Positions 17,043-25,189 of a stretch of 64,000 bases of DNA are shown here, piece after piece. Numbering within the stretch: position 1 is the stretch's first letter; the number at the start of each line of letters is the position of its first letter. A program made the position numbers and the translations under genes. This DNA is from Kocuria palustris (GTDB taxonomy: Bacteria > Actinomycetota > Actinomycetes > Actinomycetales > Micrococcaceae): the NCBI RefSeq assembly GCF_016907795.1, contig NZ_JAFBCR010000001.1, positions 2,108,001 to 2,172,000 on the forward strand, written 5' to 3'. The notes under the pieces are model-generated. The model did no database searches, had not been told where the DNA came from, and worked only from the letters and a program-made list of their open reading frames with translations.

Positions 17043-17719
17043 CCCGGATCTTGATCGTGGAGGACGAGGAGTCGCTGTCCGAGCCCCTGGCCTACCTCCT
17101 GGGCAAGGAGGGATTCGACCCCGAGGTCGTGGCCGACGGCCAGGCCTCGCTGGAGGAGTTCGATCGCGCCGGCGCGGACCTCGTCCTGCTCGATCTCATG
17201 CTGCCGGGCCTGTCCGGCACCGAGGTCTGCAAGGCGCTGCGCCAGCGCTCGAACGTCCCGATCATCATGCTCACGGCCAAGGACGCCGAGATCGACAAGG
17301 TCCTCGGCCTCGAGCTGGGCGCCGACGACTACGTGACCAAGCCGTACTCGTCGCGCGAGCTCGTGGCGCGCATCCGCGCCGTGCTGCGCCGCCGCTCCGA
17401 GCCCGAGGAGCTGGTCTCGGCGACCGTGCAGGCCGGACCCGTGCGCATGGACATCGAGCGCCACGTCGTCACGGTCGAGGGCGAGACGGTGAACATGCCG
17501 CTCAAGGAGTTCGAGCTTCTGGAGATGCTGCTGCGCAATGCCGGCCGCGTGCTGACCCGAGGACAGCTCATCGACCGCGTGTGGGGCTCCGACTACGTGG
17601 GCGACACCAAGACCCTCGACGTGCACGTCAAGCGGCTGCGCTCCAAGATCGAGCCCGACCCCTCGGATCCGCGCCACCTGGTGACGGTGCGAGGGCTCGG
17701 CTACAAGTTCGAGGTCTGA
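17039..17719 (+). CDS. regX3: Response regulator RegX3 (OmpR/PhoB family)
   Basis: The 226-residue regulator has a receiver domain (1-120) with acidic pair VEDEE, phospho-acceptor Asp52 in LLDLMLPG, Thr in MLTAKD and Lys in YVTKPYSS. It is followed by an OmpR-type winged helix (about 130-226; KEFELLEMLLRNAGRVLTRG, then DVHVKRLRSKIE and GLGYKF). It is translationally coupled to senX3 and probably activates Pho-regulon genes through the repeats at 15660-15688. Confidence 0.95.
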   Translation: MTRILIVEDEESLSEPLAYLLGKEGFDPEVVADGQASLEEFDRAGADLVLLDLMLPGLSGTEVCKALRQRSNVPIIMLTAKDAEIDKVLGLELGADDYVTKPYSSRELVARIRAVLRRRSEPEELVSATVQAGPVRMDIERHVVTVEGETVNMPLKEFELLEMLLRNAGRVLTRGQLIDRVWGSDYVGDTKTLDVHVKRLRSKIEPDPSDPRHLVTVRGLGYKFEV

Positions 17720-17753
17720 GGCCCCCGCCGCGGCTCCATCGCGGCGGGCAGAG

Positions 17754-17795
17754 CGACGGCGGGGCGGCGACCTGATGGTCGCCGCCCCGCCGTCG
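17754..17795. terminator. Bidirectional terminator after regX3
   Basis: A 19-bp perfect stem (17754-17772 with 17777-17795) with loop TGAT separates convergent regX3 and the lipoprotein gene. Confidence 0.88.
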
Positions 17796-17845
17796 TGTGC
17801 GATGCCTGCGCTGCGCCGGACCGGTCAGGGCCCGGTGCGGGGGCC

Positions 17846-18397
17846 TCAGTGGTGGCCGCCCTCCTCCTCGTCCTCGGGAGCCGGGGTGTTGGAGGGGTTG
17901 GCCGGGGTCGACGGCGCACCGCCGGGGATGTACTCGGCGTAGCGCGGGAAGGTGTGATCGAGCACGGGCAGCTCGTGCTCCAGGGTCTCGCCGTCGACGG
18001 TGATGGTCACGGGCACCATCAGGCCGGGCTCGGCGCCGGCGGGGACCACGAGCTGCTCGTTCTCGTCGTCCTCGAAGCGGACCTCATCCTTCGGGGGGAC
18101 GTCCACGGTGATCGGATCGGCGCCCTCGACGGCGATGTCGACCGACATCTCCTCGTCCGACTCGTTGACCAGGGTGCCCAGCAGGCGGCCGTCCGAGTCG
18201 GCGGAATCGGCGACGATGAGGAGGTTGTTGATGCTCAGGTCGCCGAGCTGCTCCACGATGCCGTCAGCGGGGGAGTACTGCGATGCCGTCTCCTGGTCGT
18301 TGGTCAGCGCAGCGCACCCGGACGTGGTCAGTGCGGCGGCAGCGAAGGCGGCACCCAGGCCGATGGTGCGAAGCCTCTTGCGGGCGGCAGTGGTCAC
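17846..18397 (-). CDS. LpqE-like lipoprotein
   Basis: The 183-residue exported lipoprotein starts at GTG with GAGGAG upstream. The signal peptide (residues 1-27) ends in lipobox TSGC. The mature part is beta-rich with alternating hydrophobic stretches ([37 protein letters not shown]), which resembles the LpqE/DUF461 group, and ends in a Pro/Glu-rich tail finishing GGHH. Its position divergent from carD and near ispD-ispF is the same as lpqE in Mycobacterium. Function is unknown; the C-terminal His pair could bind metal, but this is a guess. Confidence 0.75.
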   Translation of the reverse strand: MTTAARKRLRTIGLGAAFAAAALTTSGCAALTNDQETASQYSPADGIVEQLGDLSINNLLIVADSADSDGRLLGTLVNESDEEMSVDIAVEGADPITVDVPPKDEVRFEDDENEQLVVPAGAEPGLMVPVTITVDGETLEHELPVLDHTFPRYAEYIPGGAPSTPANPSNTPAPEDEEEGGHH

Positions 18398-18518
18398 GGC
18401 GCGAACTCCTCAGACAGGTCGGTGATGCTCCGGCCATGGTATCCGCTTGGGCACGGATCGTCCGCATCCGCTCCAAGGGTTCTCGAAGGAGGCGATCAGG
18501 CTGCTGTGGGCCTCGTGC

Positions 18519-18524
18519 TAGAAT
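18519..18524 (+). promoter_or_regulatory. Probable carD promoter (-10 TAGAAT)
   Basis: TAGAAT lies 25 nt upstream of the carD ATG and the leader contains GGAAAGGGG as ribosome-binding site. No good -35 hexamer is visible. Confidence 0.5.
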
Positions 18525-18549
18525 CGACCGGCGGAAAGGGGCACCATAC

Positions 18550-19032
18550 ATGGTTTTCGAGGTTGGCGAGACGGTCGTCTATCCCCACCATGGCGCGGCA
18601 CTGATCGAGGAGATCAAGACCCGCACCATCAAGGGGGAGGAGAAGATGTACCTGAAGCTCAAGGTCACCCAGGGTGACCTCGTGATCGAGGTACCGGCGG
18701 AGAACGTCGACCTGGTCGGCGTGCGAGACGTCGTGGATGAGGAGGGCCTCAAGAAGGTCTTCGCCGTCCTGCAGGCCGATGACGTGGAGGAGGCCAGCAA
18801 CTGGTCGCGCCGCTACAAGGCCAACGTGGAGAAGCTGGCATCGGGTGACGTCCTGAAGGTCGCCGAGGTCGTGCGCGATCTCTGGCGCCGGGACAAGGAC
18901 CGCGGCCTGTCCGCCGGTGAGAAGCGCATGCTGACCAAGGCCCGCCACATCCTCACCTCCGAGCTGGCCCTGGCCAAGGACATCGACGAGGAAGAGGCCG
19001 AGAAGCGCCTCGACGACATCCTGGCCGGCTGA
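18550..19032 (+). CDS. carD: CarD-type RNA polymerase-binding transcription factor
   Basis: The 160-residue protein has the N-terminal RID/Tudor-like domain ([18 protein letters not shown]; about 1-55) that binds the RNA polymerase beta subunit, and a helical C-terminal domain with the DNA-contacting Trp in [12 protein letters not shown] and [19 protein letters not shown]. CarD stabilises open complexes, notably at rRNA promoters, in actinobacteria. It leads a likely operon with ispD, ispF and cysS. Confidence 0.96.
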   Translation: MVFEVGETVVYPHHGAALIEEIKTRTIKGEEKMYLKLKVTQGDLVIEVPAENVDLVGVRDVVDEEGLKKVFAVLQADDVEEASNWSRRYKANVEKLASGDVLKVAEVVRDLWRRDKDRGLSAGEKRMLTKARHILTSELALAKDIDEEEAEKRLDDILAG

Positions 19033-19043
19033 AGGCTCAGCCC

Positions 19044-19847
19044 GTGGAGTCCTCGGGCCGCACGGCCCCCACGACGGCGCACCCCTCCTCTGGGACGGGG
19101 TGCGCCGTCGTCGTCGTCGCAGCGGGCTCGGGGCAGCGCCTGGGCCGCGGCATCCCCAAGGCCCTGGTGGAGCTCGCCGGGCGCACCATCCTCGAGCACA
19201 GCCTGCGGGCGGTGCTCGACTCCGGAGTATGCGCCGAGGGCGGGCGGATCGTCGTGACCGTGCCCGCCGGGGACGAGCAGCTCAGCGCCGTGTGCCGCGA
19301 GCTGGGCGCGCAGCCCGTCACGGGGGCGCAGACCCGCGCCGCCAGCGTGCGCGCCGCCCTCGATCTCCTGGCCCAGGGCCCCGCCCCGGCCAGTGTGCTC
19401 GTCCATGACGCCGCGCGCTGCCTGACCCCCGCCCAGGTCTTCCGGGACGTGGCCGCTGCGCTGCGCGAGCATCGCGCCGTCATCCCCGTGCTGCCGGTCG
19501 TGGACACCATGCGCCGGATCGACGCCCAGGACAGGCTCTCGGGCACCGTGGACCGCACTCGGCTGCGCGCCATCCAGACGCCCCAGGGCTTCGACTGGAG
19601 GCTGCTGCGCCGCGTCAACGAGCAGGCCGTCGCCGAGGGCGCGGATGAGCTCTCCCTGACCGATGACGCCTCGCTGGTCGAGCGCTGGTCCCAGGAGCGG
19701 GTCATCGCCGTGCAGGGCCACGAGGAGTCGTTCAAGATCACCCGACCGCTCGACCTGCTGCTGGCCGAGGCCGTGCTCGCCGAGCGCCGGCAGCGCCTCG
19801 AGGCCCGGCCGGAGGCAGAGCACGCAGAGCAGGAGCAGCGCCCGTGA
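19044..19847 (+). CDS. ispD: 2-C-methyl-D-erythritol 4-phosphate cytidylyltransferase
   Basis: The 267-residue enzyme transfers CMP to MEP in the non-mevalonate isoprenoid pathway. The nucleotide-binding signature [20 protein letters not shown] begins near residue 22, with DAAR, TPQGF and TDDASLVE motifs later. GTG 19044 is 12 nt after the carD stop; the first 20 residues are a low-complexity extension, so a later start is possible. The stop overlaps the ispF start. Confidence 0.94.
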   Translation: MESSGRTAPTTAHPSSGTGCAVVVVAAGSGQRLGRGIPKALVELAGRTILEHSLRAVLDSGVCAEGGRIVVTVPAGDEQLSAVCRELGAQPVTGAQTRAASVRAALDLLAQGPAPASVLVHDAARCLTPAQVFRDVAAALREHRAVIPVLPVVDTMRRIDAQDRLSGTVDRTRLRAIQTPQGFDWRLLRRVNEQAVAEGADELSLTDDASLVERWSQERVIAVQGHEESFKITRPLDLLLAEAVLAERRQRLEARPEAEHAEQEQRP

Positions 19848-20362
19848 CCATGATCCCGCGCACCGGCATCTCGGTGGACGTCCACGCCTTCGCCTCCGAT
19901 CAGGAGTGCGCCGAGCGCCCGGACGGACTGGTGCCGCTGCACCTGGCCGGCCTGCTGTGGGAGGGCGAGCGGGGCCTGTCCGGGCACTCGGACGGCGACG
20001 TCGTGGCCCACGCCGCGGCCGACGCCCTCTTCAGCGCCGCCGGGTGCGGCGACCTCGGCTCCAACTTCGGCACCGACCGCCCGGAGATGGCCGGAGCCTC
20101 GGGCGTGCGGATCCTGTCGGAGGCCGCGGCGATCGTGCGCGCTGTCGGCTTCGAGCCGGGCAACGTGGCCGTGCAGCTGATCGGGCAGCGGCCGCGCTTC
20201 TCGCCGCGACGACAGGAGGCTGAGGAGGCGCTCAGCCGCGCCGCAGGCTGCCCCGTCTCGGTCGCGGCGACCACGTCGGACCGGCTGGGCTTCACCGGAC
20301 GTGACGAGGGGCTCGCTGCCATGGCCACGGCTCTCGTCGTGCCGTCTGCCGGGCCTCGGTAG
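19844..20362 (+). CDS. ispF: 2-C-methyl-D-erythritol 2,4-cyclodiphosphate synthase
   Basis: The 172-residue trimeric enzyme cyclises CDP-ME-2-phosphate to MEcPP. Metal ligands Asp12 and His14 are in SVDVHAF and the third (His) in [13 protein letters not shown]; the C-terminal [14 protein letters not shown] is characteristic. The GTG start overlaps the ispD stop by 4 bp. The loop around [17 protein letters not shown] is family-typical. Confidence 0.96.
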   Translation: MTMIPRTGISVDVHAFASDQECAERPDGLVPLHLAGLLWEGERGLSGHSDGDVVAHAAADALFSAAGCGDLGSNFGTDRPEMAGASGVRILSEAAAIVRAVGFEPGNVAVQLIGQRPRFSPRRQEAEEALSRAAGCPVSVAATTSDRLGFTGRDEGLAAMATALVVPSAGPR

Positions 20363-20372
20363 ACTTCCGGGC

Positions 20373-21815
20373 GTGACACTGCGCTTCTACGACACCGCCT
20401 CAGCCTCCGTCCGCGACTTCGAACCTGTCGTGCCGGGGGAGGCGAGCCTGTACTACTGCGGCGCCACCGTGCAGAGCGGGCCGCACATCGGGCACGTGCG
20501 CTCCGGGCTGGTCTTCGACATCCTCGTCCGCTGGCTGCGCTTCCGCGGTCTGAAGGTCACGGCCGTGCGCAACGTGACGGACATCGACGACAAGATCCTG
20601 GAGAAGGCCCGTGCCTCCGAGCAGCCGGGTTTCGACGGAGACCATCCGAACGAGCCCTGGTGGGCCCTGGCCTATCGCTTCGAGGGCGTCTTCCACCAGG
20701 CCTACGACGCCCTGGGCATCGGGCGCCCCACGTACGAGCCGCGCGCCACCGGGCACATCCCGCAGATGCACGAGCTGATCGCCGAGCTGATCGAGCGCGG
20801 CCACGCCTACCCGGCCCAGGACGGCTCCGGGGACGTCTACTTCGACGTCCGCTCCTGGCCCCGCTACGGGGAGCTGACCCATCAGCGCCTGGACGAGATG
20901 CAGGACGCCGCAGACGCGGACCCGCGCGGCAAGCGCGATCCCCGGGACTTCGCGCTGTGGAAGGGCCACAAGGACCAGGACCCGCTCACGGCGTCCTGGG
21001 ACTCGCCGTGGGGCCGCGGCCGCCCCGGCTGGCACCTGGAGTGCTCGGCCATGGCCGGGCGCTACCTGGGCGATCGCTTCGACTTCCACGGCGGCGGTCT
21101 GGACCTGCGCTTCCCGCACCACGAGAACGAGCTGGCCCAGTCGGCGGCGGCAGGGCGGGGCTTCGCGAACTTCTGGCTGCACAACGGGCTGGTGGCCTAC
21201 CAGGGCGAGAAGATGTCCAAGTCCCTGGGCAACACCGTGGATCCGCAGCAGATGCTCGCCGAGAACCGTCCCCTGGTGGTGCGCTACATGCTCGGGCAGG
21301 CCCACTACCGCTCGGTGCTGGACTACCGCCCCACCTCGCTCGAGGAGGCGGCCGCAGCCGTGGAGCGCATCGAGGCCTTCCTGGTCGCGGCCTCGGCGGC
21401 GGGCGCGGACCTGGACTGGGAGCCTGCGGACATCCCCGCGGACTTCGTCGCCGTCATGGACGACGACCTCAACGTCCCACGAGCGCTGGGCGTGCTGCAC
21501 GACCGCGTGCGGGCCGGCAACACCGCTCTGCACGCGGGTACCGAGCAGGCCTCGGAGCTGGCCGCGGCCGCTCGCGCCGTGTCCGGGATGACCGAGATCC
21601 TGGGTCTGCGCGCACTGATGGCCCTGGGCGAGGCGGGGGCCGGAGCCCAGGAGCACGAGGCCCTCGACCAGCTGGTGCAGGACCTGCTCGAGCGCCGCGC
21701 CGCGGCTCGCGCCGAGAAGGACTGGGCCGAGGCCGACCGGCTGCGCGACACCCTGGCGGAGGCCGGGATCGTCGTGGCCGACGGAGCCGGCGGCTCCACC
21801 TGGACGCTGGGCTGA
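20373..21815 (+). CDS. cysS: Cysteinyl-tRNA synthetase
   Basis: The 480-residue class I synthetase has zinc-binding Cys29 (YYCGATVQ), HIGH at 38-41, WHLECS and HHENE for the zinc site, and KMSKS at 280-284. The GTG at 20373 is preferred over the in-frame start inside ispF because it gives the normal N-terminus (TLRFYDT) and because TAGACT ends 7 nt before it, suggesting an internal leaderless promoter in addition to read-through from carD. Confidence 0.96.
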   Translation: MTLRFYDTASASVRDFEPVVPGEASLYYCGATVQSGPHIGHVRSGLVFDILVRWLRFRGLKVTAVRNVTDIDDKILEKARASEQPGFDGDHPNEPWWALAYRFEGVFHQAYDALGIGRPTYEPRATGHIPQMHELIAELIERGHAYPAQDGSGDVYFDVRSWPRYGELTHQRLDEMQDAADADPRGKRDPRDFALWKGHKDQDPLTASWDSPWGRGRPGWHLECSAMAGRYLGDRFDFHGGGLDLRFPHHENELAQSAAAGRGFANFWLHNGLVAYQGEKMSKSLGNTVDPQQMLAENRPLVVRYMLGQAHYRSVLDYRPTSLEEAAAAVERIEAFLVAASAAGADLDWEPADIPADFVAVMDDDLNVPRALGVLHDRVRAGNTALHAGTEQASELAAAARAVSGMTEILGLRALMALGEAGAGAQEHEALDQLVQDLLERRAAARAEKDWAEADRLRDTLAEAGIVVADGAGGSTWTLG

Positions 21816-21923
21816 GGCTTCCCGGCCGAAGACCGAAGCGGGCGCGCGGCCCATGGGCCCGCAGCGCCTGCGCACTGGACCACGACCGGCACGACCGGTC
21901 ACGAGATGAATGGGCGGCACAGC

Positions 21924-22922
21924 ATGTCAGCACCCCGACGGAGCAGCGGAAGCTCCAAGAAGAAGGGGCCCTCCGTGGGCACCGGCGGCCACGGCCGCAA
22001 GAAGCTCGAGGGCAAGGGCCCCACCCCGCGCGCGGAGGATCGCCCGTACCACAAGGCCTACAAGCAGAAGAAGGCCGCGGAGCACCGCGCGGCCACCGGC
22101 GCCGGCGAGCGCGGGCAGCGCCGCGGTCCCAACCGCCGCGGACCGGGCAAGACCGAGGACCTCGTGACGGGGCGCAACTCCGTGCTGGAGTCCCTGCGCG
22201 CCGAGATCCCCGCCAAGGCGGCCTACATCATGGTGCGGATCGAGGCGGATGACCGCATCCGCGAGATCCTCACGCTGTGCAGCCGTCGCGGCATCCCGGT
22301 GCTGGAGGCCACCCGCCCCGAGCTCGACCGCCTGACCGAGGACGCCGTGCACCAGGGCATCGCCCTGCAGGTGCCGCCCTATGAGTACCGCGCCGCCGAC
22401 GACCTGCTGGACGAGGCCATGCGGCGCTGGAAGCGCGATCGCGAGGCGGAGCGCGCTCCGCTGTTCGTCGCCCTGGACGGCATCACCGATCCCCGCAACC
22501 TGGGTGCGATCATGCGCAGCGTCTCGGCCTTCGGCGGCGACGGCGTCCTGCTGCCCGAGCGCCGCTCGACCGGGCTGAACGCCACCGCCTGGAAGACCAG
22601 CGCCGGCGCCGCAGCCCGTGTCCCCGCGGCCCAGGCCACCAACCTCAACCGCACGGTCGAGTACGCCAAGTCCCGCGGGTACTTCGTCGTCGGGCTCGAC
22701 GGCGGCGGCTCGGTCGATCTGCCGGGGCTGTCCCTGGCCACGGAGCCCCTGGTCATCGTCGTGGGCTCGGAGGGCAAGGGCCTCTCCCGGCTGATGACGG
22801 AGCACTGCGATCAGATCGTCTCCATCCCGATCCAGTCGGAGATGGAGTCGCTGAACGCGTCCATGGCGGTCGGCATCGCCCTCTACGAGACCTCGTGCCG
22901 TCGTGCCGCACACTCTGCATAG
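21924..22922 (+). CDS. rlmB: 23S rRNA 2'-O-ribose methyltransferase RlmB (TrmH/SpoU family)
   Basis: The 332-residue protein has a basic disordered N-terminus (about 1-75, SSKKKGPSVG, GPTPRAEDRPYHKAYKQKK) usual in actinobacterial members, a substrate-binding domain (about 80-155), and the SPOUT methyltransferase domain with motif 1 DPRNLGAIMRS, motif 2 VVGSEGKGLSRL and motif 3 SLNASMAVGIALYE. Start 21924 has GGGCGG upstream; an ATG 18 nt earlier is possible. cysS-rlmB order is common. Confidence 0.93.
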   Translation: MSAPRRSSGSSKKKGPSVGTGGHGRKKLEGKGPTPRAEDRPYHKAYKQKKAAEHRAATGAGERGQRRGPNRRGPGKTEDLVTGRNSVLESLRAEIPAKAAYIMVRIEADDRIREILTLCSRRGIPVLEATRPELDRLTEDAVHQGIALQVPPYEYRAADDLLDEAMRRWKRDREAERAPLFVALDGITDPRNLGAIMRSVSAFGGDGVLLPERRSTGLNATAWKTSAGAAARVPAAQATNLNRTVEYAKSRGYFVVGLDGGGSVDLPGLSLATEPLVIVVGSEGKGLSRLMTEHCDQIVSIPIQSEMESLNASMAVGIALYETSCRRAAHSA

Positions 22923-25137
22923 GCGCCCGACCGCGCCGGGGCCGGCGCGCTCACGGCCCCGTCCGCTCGGGATCTCCCAGGCACTGGGCGGAGAGAACGC
23001 CACGAACGTGGCCGTCTGGGCGCCCGGAGTCGATCGCCTCGATCTGGTCTGGCAGGTGCCCGGTGGCCGCTGGCGCCGCCACACGCTGCGTCGGATCGAG
23101 GGCGGGATCCACTTCGACCTGGTGCCGGGAGCCGTCGGCGGCGGCTCCGCCATGCCCTTGGGGACCCTCTACGGCTTCGTGGCGGCGGATTCGTCGCTGC
23201 TCGACGACGGCTCCACCCCGCTGGACGAGCAGATCCTGCTGGACCCCCACGGTCGGGGGCTGCGGCAGGTCCATCGCGCACCCGGACAGCGCGGGGTCAC
23301 CCAGCCGGACACCTACGGCAGCCGCTACGTCTCCGAGATCATCGACGACGCCTTCGACTGGGCCGGGGACCTCGCCCCGGACATCCCCTGGCGCGACACC
23401 GTGATCTACGAGGCCCATGTCAAGGGCCTGACGATCCACCACCCGGGCATTCCGGAGGAGCTGCGCGGAACGTACGCAGGCCTCGCCCACCCCGTGATGA
23501 TCGAGCACCTGAGCTCGCTGGGCATCTCCGCCGTCGAGCTGCTGCCGGTGCACGCCCATCTGGACGAGCCTCATCTCACGGCCAGCGGGCTGAGCAACCA
23601 CTGGGGCTACAACACGCTCTCCTTCTTCGCCCCGCACGGGGCCTACGCCTCCCGCGCCTCGCAGGAGCGCGGACCGCAGGGGGTCATCGACGAGTTCAAG
23701 CAGATGGTCAAGGACCTGCACGCAGCGGGCATCGAGGTCATCCTGGACGTCGTCTACAACCACACCGCAGAGGCGGGCATGGGCGAGCAGCCCTACTGCT
23801 GGCGCGGGCTGGGGGACCGGCAGTGGTACCGCCACGACGACAGCGGCAACTACCTCGACGTCACGGGCTGCGGCAACACGCTGGACTTCTCCCGCTCCGA
23901 GGTCGTGCGCATGGCGCTGGACTCCCTGCGCTACTGGGTCGAGGTCTGCCACGTCGACGGCTTCCGCTTCGATCTGGCACCTGCGCTGGGCCGGGACTCC
24001 TCGCACGGCTTCACCGCCCGTCACCCGTTCCTGGTCGCCGCCGTGGCGGATCCCGCGATCGGCGGCTCCAAGCTGATCTCGGAGCCCTGGGACGTGGGCA
24101 TGGGCGGCTGGCAGACGGGGCACTTCCCTCCCGGCTGGGCCGACTGGAACGACATCTACCGCGACACCGTGCGCGACTTCTGGCTCACCGAGCAGCGCGC
24201 CATGTCCGCCGGAGCCCCCGGGGGCGGGCTCTCGCGCATGGCAGACGTGCTCGTGGGCTCGCCGGGGCGCTTCGCGGCCTCCGGACGCACGCCGCTGTCG
24301 TCGGTGAACTTCGTGACGGCCCACGACGGCTTCACGCTGCACGACCTGACGACGTACGACCACAAGCACAACGAGGCCAATCGCGAGGACAATCGTGACG
24401 GCACGAACGACAACCACTCGTGGAACCACGGCGAAGAGGGGCCCAGCCGCTCAGGCACCGTGCGCAGCGCCCGGGCGCGCACGACGCGCAACCTGATGGC
24501 CACGCTGGTGCTCTCGCAGGGGGTGCCCATGATCACCGCCGGTGACGAGATGCTGCGCAGCCAGGGCGGCAACAACAACGCGTACTGCCAGGACGGGCCG
24601 ATCGGCTACGTGAGCTGGCGGCACACTCCCGCAGAGCGGGCCATGCTGGCGGCCACCAAGGAGGCGCTGCAGGTCCGGCGCCGGTTCATGTCCCTGCAGG
24701 CCGAGGACTACATGATGCGCCCGGAGGACATCCGGGTCCTGTGGTTCACCCCTGAGGGCAGGCTCATGCGGGCCGAGGACTGGGAGGCGGAGGGAGCCCG
24801 CCCCGTGCAGATGCTGGTGCGCGCCCGCCATGGGGGCGTGGCCGGGCTCGTGGTGCTCAACGGGACCTTGCGCGACATCGAGTTCCGGATCCCGCACCTG
24901 TCCGAGTCCCTCTTCACCGAGGACGACCCCCACGCGGTCGCGGCGCGTCTGGAGACGCCGAACCCCGAGGCGGAGGGCCCCGATGCGCCGCAGGGAGAGG
25001 CGGAGGCTGCTGAGCGCGCCGTCGAGTTCGTCTTCTCGACCGACGCCGAGCTGCGCAGCTCCTACGGGCGCATCCTGCGCGGGGGAGACGCGCTCGCGCT
25101 GCCGGCCATGACGGTGGGCGCGCTGTCGCTCGACTGA
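22903..25137 (+). CDS. glgX: Glycogen debranching enzyme GlgX
   Basis: The 744-residue GH13 isoamylase-type enzyme removes alpha-1,6 branches. It has an N-terminal CBM48 (about 20-110), then catalytic nucleophile Asp357 (GFRFDLAP), acid Glu394 (ISEPWDVG) and transition-state Asp475 (TAHDGFTLHD). YDHKHNEANREDNRDG is the typical GlgX loop. The GTG start lies 20 bp inside rlmB; no better start was found. It converges on glgP, with which it shares glycogen breakdown. Confidence 0.93.
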   Translation: MPHTLHRRPTAPGPARSRPRPLGISQALGGENATNVAVWAPGVDRLDLVWQVPGGRWRRHTLRRIEGGIHFDLVPGAVGGGSAMPLGTLYGFVAADSSLLDDGSTPLDEQILLDPHGRGLRQVHRAPGQRGVTQPDTYGSRYVSEIIDDAFDWAGDLAPDIPWRDTVIYEAHVKGLTIHHPGIPEELRGTYAGLAHPVMIEHLSSLGISAVELLPVHAHLDEPHLTASGLSNHWGYNTLSFFAPHGAYASRASQERGPQGVIDEFKQMVKDLHAAGIEVILDVVYNHTAEAGMGEQPYCWRGLGDRQWYRHDDSGNYLDVTGCGNTLDFSRSEVVRMALDSLRYWVEVCHVDGFRFDLAPALGRDSSHGFTARHPFLVAAVADPAIGGSKLISEPWDVGMGGWQTGHFPPGWADWNDIYRDTVRDFWLTEQRAMSAGAPGGGLSRMADVLVGSPGRFAASGRTPLSSVNFVTAHDGFTLHDLTTYDHKHNEANREDNRDGTNDNHSWNHGEEGPSRSGTVRSARARTTRNLMATLVLSQGVPMITAGDEMLRSQGGNNNAYCQDGPIGYVSWRHTPAERAMLAATKEALQVRRRFMSLQAEDYMMRPEDIRVLWFTPEGRLMRAEDWEAEGARPVQMLVRARHGGVAGLVVLNGTLRDIEFRIPHLSESLFTEDDPHAVAARLETPNPEAEGPDAPQGEAEAAERAVEFVFSTDAELRSSYGRILRGGDALALPAMTVGALSLD

Positions 25138-25140
25138 AGA

Positions 25141-25160
25141 CCTCGGCACCGGAGCCGAGG
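25141..25160. terminator. Short hairpin between glgX and glgP
   Basis: CCTCGGC and GCCGAGG form a 7-bp stem around ACCGGA immediately after the glgX stop; a weak candidate for convergent termination. Confidence 0.45.
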
Positions 25161-25189
25161 ACGCCTCGTGCTCAGCCGCTCTCAGCGTC

